Positions 13,400 to 17,112 of a stretch of 17,112 bases of DNA are shown one piece after another (positions within the stretch are counted from its first letter, which is position 1; every line of letters begins with the position of its first letter). The notes beneath the pieces are model-generated. The model was not told where the DNA came from. It saw only the letters and a program-made list of their open reading frames with translations, and did not search any database. This stretch comes from Deltaproteobacteria bacterium. Lineage in GTDB: Bacteria > Desulfobacterota > Syntrophia > Syntrophales > UBA5619. The position numbers and the translations under genes were made by a program. The stretch lies in assembly GCA_021372695.1 (NCBI GenBank), contig JAJFTY010000034.1:1-17112 (forward strand), written 5' to 3'.

Positions 13400-13930
13400 T
13401 TAAAGCTCCTTGGCCAGCCCCTTGCCCGAGACGAAGTCGAGCCCCGTGAGGCGCCCCCGTTTGGGCGCGGCGATCTTTCCGCTCGCGATCTCCTCGGGGT
13501 CGACCAGAAGCAGGGCGGAGGTGGGGCAGCTCTCCACGCAGTAGGGGGCGTCCATCCCCTTGCAGCGGTCGCACTTCAGGACTTTCCGGTAGGCCCGGAA
13601 AGGCTGGGGCGCCCCGAAGGGGCAGACCATTACGCACATCCAGCAGCCGATGCAGCGCTCATCGTGGACGAGCACGAGCCCCTCCTCGTCCCGGTAGAGG
13701 GCCGCCGCGGGGCAGGCATCCATGCAGGGGGCATCCTGGCAGTGGCGGCACTGGACGGGGAACCCGTTCTCCCCACCCGTCGGTTCGACCCGGACCCGCG
13801 GCAGGGGAGGCACCTCTTCATACATCGCCTCCGGAAGCCTCCGGCTCAGGCTCGACCTGTTCAGGGCGCAGGCCACCTCGCACGTTTTGCATGCCACGCA
13901 TCGTTCTGTATTGACGAAGATCGATTTCAT
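13400..13930 (-). CDS. CooF/HycB-type ferredoxin with four [4Fe-4S] motifs
   Basis: 176 aa from the ATG at 13930 (MKSIFVNTERC), with GGAG six bases upstream; a longer in-frame start at 13987 has no such support. Sixteen cysteines fall in four motifs: CVACKTCEVAC, CRHCQDAPCMDAC, CIGCWMCVMVC and CDRCKGMDAPYCVESC. This is the standard electron-transfer subunit type of CooF, HycB and DmsB. There is no Tat signal, so it is cytoplasmic. The 3' end lies 73 bp before the CODH-like start on the same strand, so it is presumably that protein's electron partner. It is the promoter-proximal gene of the module. Confidence 0.93.
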   Translation of the reverse strand: MKSIFVNTERCVACKTCEVACALNRSSLSRRLPEAMYEEVPPLPRVRVEPTGGENGFPVQCRHCQDAPCMDACPAAALYRDEEGLVLVHDERCIGCWMCVMVCPFGAPQPFRAYRKVLKCDRCKGMDAPYCVESCPTSALLLVDPEEIASGKIAAPKRGRLTGLDFVSGKGLAKEL

Positions 13931-13995
13931 AGTTTTCTCCAGACCAAACCTTTTCGGCAGCCGCTGTCCGGTTGCCCTTTGACGCAAGAAAACGG

Positions 13996-14024
13996 AACTT
14001 AGGAAAACCTGTTTTGCCTGTCAA
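13996..14024 (-). promoter_or_regulatory. Candidate promoter of the redox module
   Basis: On the minus strand, TTGACA (14024-14019) is followed after 17 nt by TAAGTT (14001-13996), a weak -10. It lies in the 104-bp gap between the kinase stop and the CooF-like start, about 65 bp upstream of the latter. This is the only convincing -35 in the gap. Confidence 0.35.
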
Positions 14025-14034
14025 GAAGAATTCA

Positions 14035-15429
14035 TCATCCGTCGCCCGCCCGCAAAGGGTTTCCCGCCGGGGCATCGGTCGCGGCGATAGACCGCAGGTG
14101 CTTGCGCCCCAGGAGGGCGGCCCCCTTCAGCGAGGACTGCTCTTCGAAAACATAGCGGCAGTCCCGCATCCATTTTGCCTTGGCCCGGATCAGCGACGGA
14201 TTGAGCGCTCCCCCGGTGACGCGGATCTCGTCCCTCAGGGGGACCGAAAGCGCGATCTCCTTGAGGTGCTCCCGCTGGTAGAGGCAGAGGCCCCGGACGA
14301 GCGCCGCCATCAGCTCTTCCCGGGAGGTCTCCTGGGTCATGCCCCGGAATTCCGCCTTCAGCGGTTCGAGGGAGTAGCGCGAGCCCATGAGGTAGGGGAC
14401 GTAGGTCACCCCCGATTCCCGCTCCAGCCAGCCGTCGACGGCTTCCGGCATGAAGGATCCGTAGAAGGTTTCGAAAGTCATCTCGTGGCAGAAGAGCTTC
14501 CGGAACCACTCGTAGGCCACCCCTAGGGCGTTCATCACGTAGAGGGTGAGCCACCGGCCGGGGACGGCGTGGCAGCGGATGTTGTAGTTCAGGGATGGGT
14601 AACAGCGGGGCAGGCAGACCAGGGTGATCTCGCAGGTCCCGTTGATGTTCATCGCCTCGCCCGGCTCCGCGATACCGAGCGAATAGGCCGCGAGGACCGC
14701 GTCGTTCCCGCCGATCACGACGGGCGGCTCCCGGGTCAGCCCCAGCAGGGAAGCGAGCTCGGGCCTTACGCGGCCCGGGCTCTCGTGGGAGGCGATCACC
14801 CGAGGGAGGCGCTCCGGAAGGATGCCGAAGGCCTGGGCGATCTCCCGGTTCCAGGTGCCGTCGTTTTTCACCGTGTTGTAGAGGGCGGAGAGCGACGCCG
14901 AGGACGGGTCGATGGCGAAGGCCCCCGTGAGCCACTTGGCCATGAAGGTGTTCGAGTGGCCGAAGACCGCGGTCTTGCGGTAGATCTCCGGCAGGTTCTC
15001 CTGGATCCAGAGGAGGCTCGCCAGCGAACAGCCGCCGGCGACCGGCATATTGGCCGTCTCCTTCAGAAGCGTTTCGATGCCGACCGTATCGATGATCCGC
15101 CGGGCCTGCTGCCGGGAGCGCTGATCGAGCATCAGGATCGCGGGGTAGAGGGGTTCGCCGGCCGCATCCATGGCCGTGAACCCCGGGGTCGTTCCCGACA
15201 GGGAGACGGCGGCCACGTCGGGCAGGAGATCTGCGAGCGCTTTGCACCCGGCGATGAAGGCCCGCTGCCACTTCTCCGGCTCGATGTCGCTGAAAAGCCC
15301 GTCATTGTAAGTATTGACGGGATAGTCCTGCGAAAACTGCCGGACGAGCGTAACCGTATCGCCTGCTTCCTCGAAGACGCCCATCTTTATGGCCGTGGTT
15401 CCGATATCGACGCCCAGGATTCTCATCAT
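14035..15429 (-). CDS. FGGY-family carbohydrate kinase (xylulokinase-like)
   Basis: 464 aa, slightly shorter than the usual 490-520. The N-terminal actin-like fold starts ILGVDIGTTAIKMGVF (phosphate-1 loop), with SLSGTTPGFTAMDAAGEPLYPAILMLDQRS as the substrate-domain signature (D-x-R motif). The C-terminal domain begins PPVVIGGNDAVLAAYSLG and carries the adenosine motif VTGGALNPSL and the ALLG tail. It phosphorylates a sugar or polyol with ATP; the substrate cannot be assigned from sequence alone. ATG codons at 15429 and 15426 are adjacent. The only Shine-Dalgarno-like signal belongs to a short ORF whose stop overlaps the start, so coupling is possible. It is 45 bp downstream of panB on the same strand. 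Confidence 0.9.
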   Translation of the reverse strand: MMRILGVDIGTTAIKMGVFEEAGDTVTLVRQFSQDYPVNTYNDGLFSDIEPEKWQRAFIAGCKALADLLPDVAAVSLSGTTPGFTAMDAAGEPLYPAILMLDQRSRQQARRIIDTVGIETLLKETANMPVAGGCSLASLLWIQENLPEIYRKTAVFGHSNTFMAKWLTGAFAIDPSSASLSALYNTVKNDGTWNREIAQAFGILPERLPRVIASHESPGRVRPELASLLGLTREPPVVIGGNDAVLAAYSLGIAEPGEAMNINGTCEITLVCLPRCYPSLNYNIRCHAVPGRWLTLYVMNALGVAYEWFRKLFCHEMTFETFYGSFMPEAVDGWLERESGVTYVPYLMGSRYSLEPLKAEFRGMTQETSREELMAALVRGLCLYQREHLKEIALSVPLRDEIRVTGGALNPSLIRAKAKWMRDCRYVFEEQSSLKGAALLGRKHLRSIAATDAPAGNPLRAGDG

Positions 15430-15452
15430 GCCCGCGACACCAGATTCATCAT
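15426..15452 (-). CDS. Possible 8-codon leader ORF coupled to the kinase
   Basis: GGGAGAATCG precedes ATGATG; the peptide is MMNLVSRA and its TGA overlaps the kinase ATG as ATGA. The kinase itself lacks a good Shine-Dalgarno, so ribosomes may reach it by this route. A chance ORF cannot be excluded. Confidence 0.25.
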   Translation of the reverse strand: MMNLVSRA

Positions 15453-15474
15453 CGATTCTCCCTCATTCCCCCGT

Positions 15475-16329
15475 TCAGCGATCCTGCATGAGCTTCAGGA
15501 ATTTCGCCTCCTCGCCCTCGACCATGCGGTAGCAGTGCTCCTCGCCCGGGAACTTCCCCGTGCGCACCTCCTCGCAGTACTCCGTCATCCCTTTGACGAC
15601 GATCTCGGCCACGTTGCAGTATTTCTTCACGAACTTGGGGGTGAAGGCCTGGAACTGGCCGATCATGTCGCTGACGATCAGGAGCTGACCGTCGCAGTGG
15701 GGCCCGGCGCCGATGGAGAGCACGGGGATCGTGAGCTTCTGGTGGATGTAGCGCATCACCTCAGGCGGCACCGCCTCGACCAGGATCATCTGCGCGCCTG
15801 CGTTTTGCACGGCGAGAGCGTCCTCGACCACGAGTTTCGCCGCTTCGGCGGTGCGGCCCTGGGCCTTGTGCCCTCCCAGCGCGCCCGAGCTCTGGGGCGT
15901 CAGGCCGATGTGGCCGACGACCAGGATTCCGGCCTCGACGATCGCCTTGATCCGACGGGCCACGCGCACGCCGCCTTCGAGTTTGATGGCATCGACGTTG
16001 GCCTCTTTCAGGAACCGGCCGGCATTCTCCACGGCCTTCTCATCGCTCGCCTGGTAGGAGAGAAAGGGCATGTCGCCGATCACAAAGGTGTTGGGCGCGC
16101 CGCGGCGCACCGCGTCGCAGTGCACGATGCACTGGTCCATGGTGACAGCCACCGTTCCGTCATAGCCGTAGACGCACATGCCGAGAGAATCCCCGACCAG
16201 AAGCATGTCCAGCCCGGCCGCCTCGGCAAACTGGGCCGTGGGAAAGTCATAGGATGTCAGCCAGGTGATCTTCCGCCCCTCCTGCTTCATCCGGTAAAAG
16301 TCGTGAATCATCAGTTTCTTCTTCGTCAC
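15475..16329 (-). CDS. panB: 3-methyl-2-oxobutanoate hydroxymethyltransferase (PanB)
   Basis: 284 aa, full length. It transfers the methylene group of 5,10-methylene-THF to alpha-ketoisovalerate to give ketopantoate, the first step of pantothenate/CoA synthesis, in the cytosol. Family motifs in order: ITWLTSYDFPTAQFAE, MLLVGDSLGMCVYGYDGT (Mg2+-binding D-S), NAGRFLKEANVDAIKLEGG (catalytic-region Lys/Glu), VGHIGLTPQS, LVEAVPPE (general-base Glu) and IPVLSIGAGPHCDGQ. GTG start with AAAGGAG upstream. No panC or panD is visible; neighbours are a sugar kinase and an amidohydrolase on the same strand. Confidence 0.95.
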   Translation of the reverse strand: MTKKKLMIHDFYRMKQEGRKITWLTSYDFPTAQFAEAAGLDMLLVGDSLGMCVYGYDGTVAVTMDQCIVHCDAVRRGAPNTFVIGDMPFLSYQASDEKAVENAGRFLKEANVDAIKLEGGVRVARRIKAIVEAGILVVGHIGLTPQSSGALGGHKAQGRTAEAAKLVVEDALAVQNAGAQMILVEAVPPEVMRYIHQKLTIPVLSIGAGPHCDGQLLIVSDMIGQFQAFTPKFVKKYCNVAEIVVKGMTEYCEEVRTGKFPGEEHCYRMVEGEEAKFLKLMQDR

Positions 16330-16440
16330 AGTCCGTTCTCCTTTCTGGTTCGTTCCCGCTTCGATATTTCCAATCTTACGATTTCTCTACGCTCCGGTCC
16401 GGCGCACGCTCCCGCCGATCGAAAGTCCTGAACTGCTGTC

Positions 16441-17112
16441 TCAGCGCTCCGGTCCTTCTCGCTCGGACCTCACCAGCCAACCCTCCTGAATGACGGTCCG
16501 GACCCGTTCGAGGGCCGCCGGATTCTCCAGCGGATTGCCCGTGACCCCGATGCAGTCGGCCCATTTTCCCTTCTGGAGGGTGCCTGTGCGATCGCCGAGG
16601 CCGCACACCCGGGCCGCATCGGCCGTAGCGGCCCGAAGGGCTTCCGCCGGCGTGGCCCCCATCTCGACGAGATAGGCGATCTCCCGGGCCAGCCCTCCGT
16701 GCATGCCGTCGGTGCCGGCCGCATACTTGACACCGGCCCGGATGGCCGCCGCCAGCCTCTGGCGGACCTCTTCGCGCTGCTGCAGGTGGCCGTCGATCAA
16801 CTCCACTGGGAGCGTGCGGATCCGGGCGTCGGTGAAAAAGATGCTCGGGGTCATCACGAGCCAGCGGTCATACTTCAGCAGGGAGTCGATCTCAGAATCG
16901 GTCACGAAATAGCCGTGCTCGATCACGTCGATTCCGGTCTCCAGGGCGAGCTTCAACCCCGGCCCGCCGATGCAGTGGGTCGCCACCGGCACGCCCGCCC
17001 GGTGGGCCTCGTCCACGGCGACCTGGATCTCCTCGCGGGAGAAGTAGCCGCGGAGCCCCCGGGGTCCGCGCAGGGTCCCGGTGGTGTATATCTTGATCAG
17101 ATCCGCGCCGGC
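16441..17112 (-). CDS. Amidohydrolase-family protein, C-terminal part (runs off the window)
   Basis: 223 codons are visible and the frame is open to the right edge, so the N-terminus, including the first HxH metal motif, lies outside. Visible metal-site elements of the amidohydrolase TIM barrel: LIKIYTTG (the bridging carboxylated Lys), VATHCIGG (His), IDVIEHGYFV (His) and YAAGTDGMHGG (catalytic Asp). The C-terminal beta-sandwich follows: GLGDRTGTLQKGKWADCIGVTGNPLENP. This matches the imidazolonepropionase/prolidase-like subgroup (cyclic-amide or dipeptide hydrolases); the substrate is unknown. A GTG at 17016 is internal, not the start. The stop lies 111 bp upstream of panB's start. Confidence 0.9.
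   Translation of the reverse strand, partial: AGADLIKIYTTGTLRGPRGLRGYFSREEIQVAVDEAHRAGVPVATHCIGGPGLKLALETGIDVIEHGYFVTDSEIDSLLKYDRWLVMTPSIFFTDARIRTLPVELIDGHLQQREEVRQRLAAAIRAGVKYAAGTDGMHGGLAREIAYLVEMGATPAEALRAATADAARVCGLGDRTGTLQKGKWADCIGVTGNPLENPAALERVRTVIQEGWLVRSEREGPER

Noticed and set aside
12019..13449. Long open frame on the plus strand opposite the CODH-like gene (476 codons)
   Set aside because: A GC-rich antisense shadow with low-complexity composition and no domain. The minus strand encodes a clear CODH-like protein.
14569..16431. 620-codon plus-strand open frame
   Set aside because: Antisense shadow of the kinase and panB genes; no motifs, and both minus-strand genes are certain.
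1..17112. CRISPR array, tRNA/rRNA genes, transposase genes, phage structural genes
   Set aside because: I looked for regular spaced repeats, tRNA-like cloverleaf ends and transposase motifs and saw none.

Overview
The window reads as chromosomal DNA from a strictly anaerobic bacterium. The likeliest group is the Desulfobacterota (former Deltaproteobacteria; a Syntrophales-like syntroph or sulfate reducer would fit). This placement is inferred from the gene types: a CO-dehydrogenase-like protein with a CooF-type ferredoxin and an FAD/NAD oxidoreductase, many Fe-S proteins, a probable selenoprotein, and tandem universal-stress proteins. No rRNA or other phylogenetic marker is present. Composition is visibly mosaic. 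The left end and the 5.3-8.7 kb block are moderate in GC; the parB-like gene (1.4-2.2 kb) and everything after 8.8 kb are clearly GC-rich.

Layout. (i) 1-1.2 kb: two minus-strand genes, a DUF2007/zinc-ribbon protein and an exported TPR protein. (ii) 1.3-5.2 kb: an accessory and scrap region. It holds an orphan ParB-family protein, a frameshifted excisionase-type HTH gene, an intact four-EF-hand protein with its own terminator, and two decayed carbohydrate-related gene remnants. Those two (a minus-strand beta-helix carbohydrate-binding protein and the plus-strand C-terminus of a GH26-like hydrolase) are fused almost base to base near 4945. (iii) 5.3-8.8 kb: a plus-strand stress-type cluster in which every gene has a strong Shine-Dalgarno: DUF3303 protein, 60-aa protein, universal stress protein (USP), cNMP-binding protein, second USP, YbaK-type deacylase, and an AhpD/CMD-family protein. 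The AhpD gene is interrupted by an in-frame TGA exactly where the nucleophilic Cys belongs, with a hairpin 29 nt downstream. I read it as a selenoprotein with a CxxU motif. A strong terminator ends the block.

(iv) 8.9-13.9 kb: a minus-strand redox module. In transcription order it has a CooF-like 4x[4Fe-4S] protein, a CO-dehydrogenase (CooS)-like protein, an FAD/NAD oxidoreductase, a 2x[4Fe-4S] protein with an unknown C-terminal domain, and a Cys-rich protein of unknown function. The CooS-like protein keeps the B-cluster cysteines. By alignment from memory, all or nearly all ligands of the catalytic Ni-Fe C-cluster are replaced, so it should not oxidise CO. This is the best candidate for an undescribed system: a CODH-type scaffold apparently reused for another electron-transfer task. 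A REP/RUP-like repeat with inverted ends sits between the CooS-like and FAD genes. (v) 14.0-17.1 kb: minus-strand metabolic genes, namely an FGGY carbohydrate kinase, panB, and an amidohydrolase that runs off the right edge.

All calls come from reading the sequence and from family knowledge. No database search was run.
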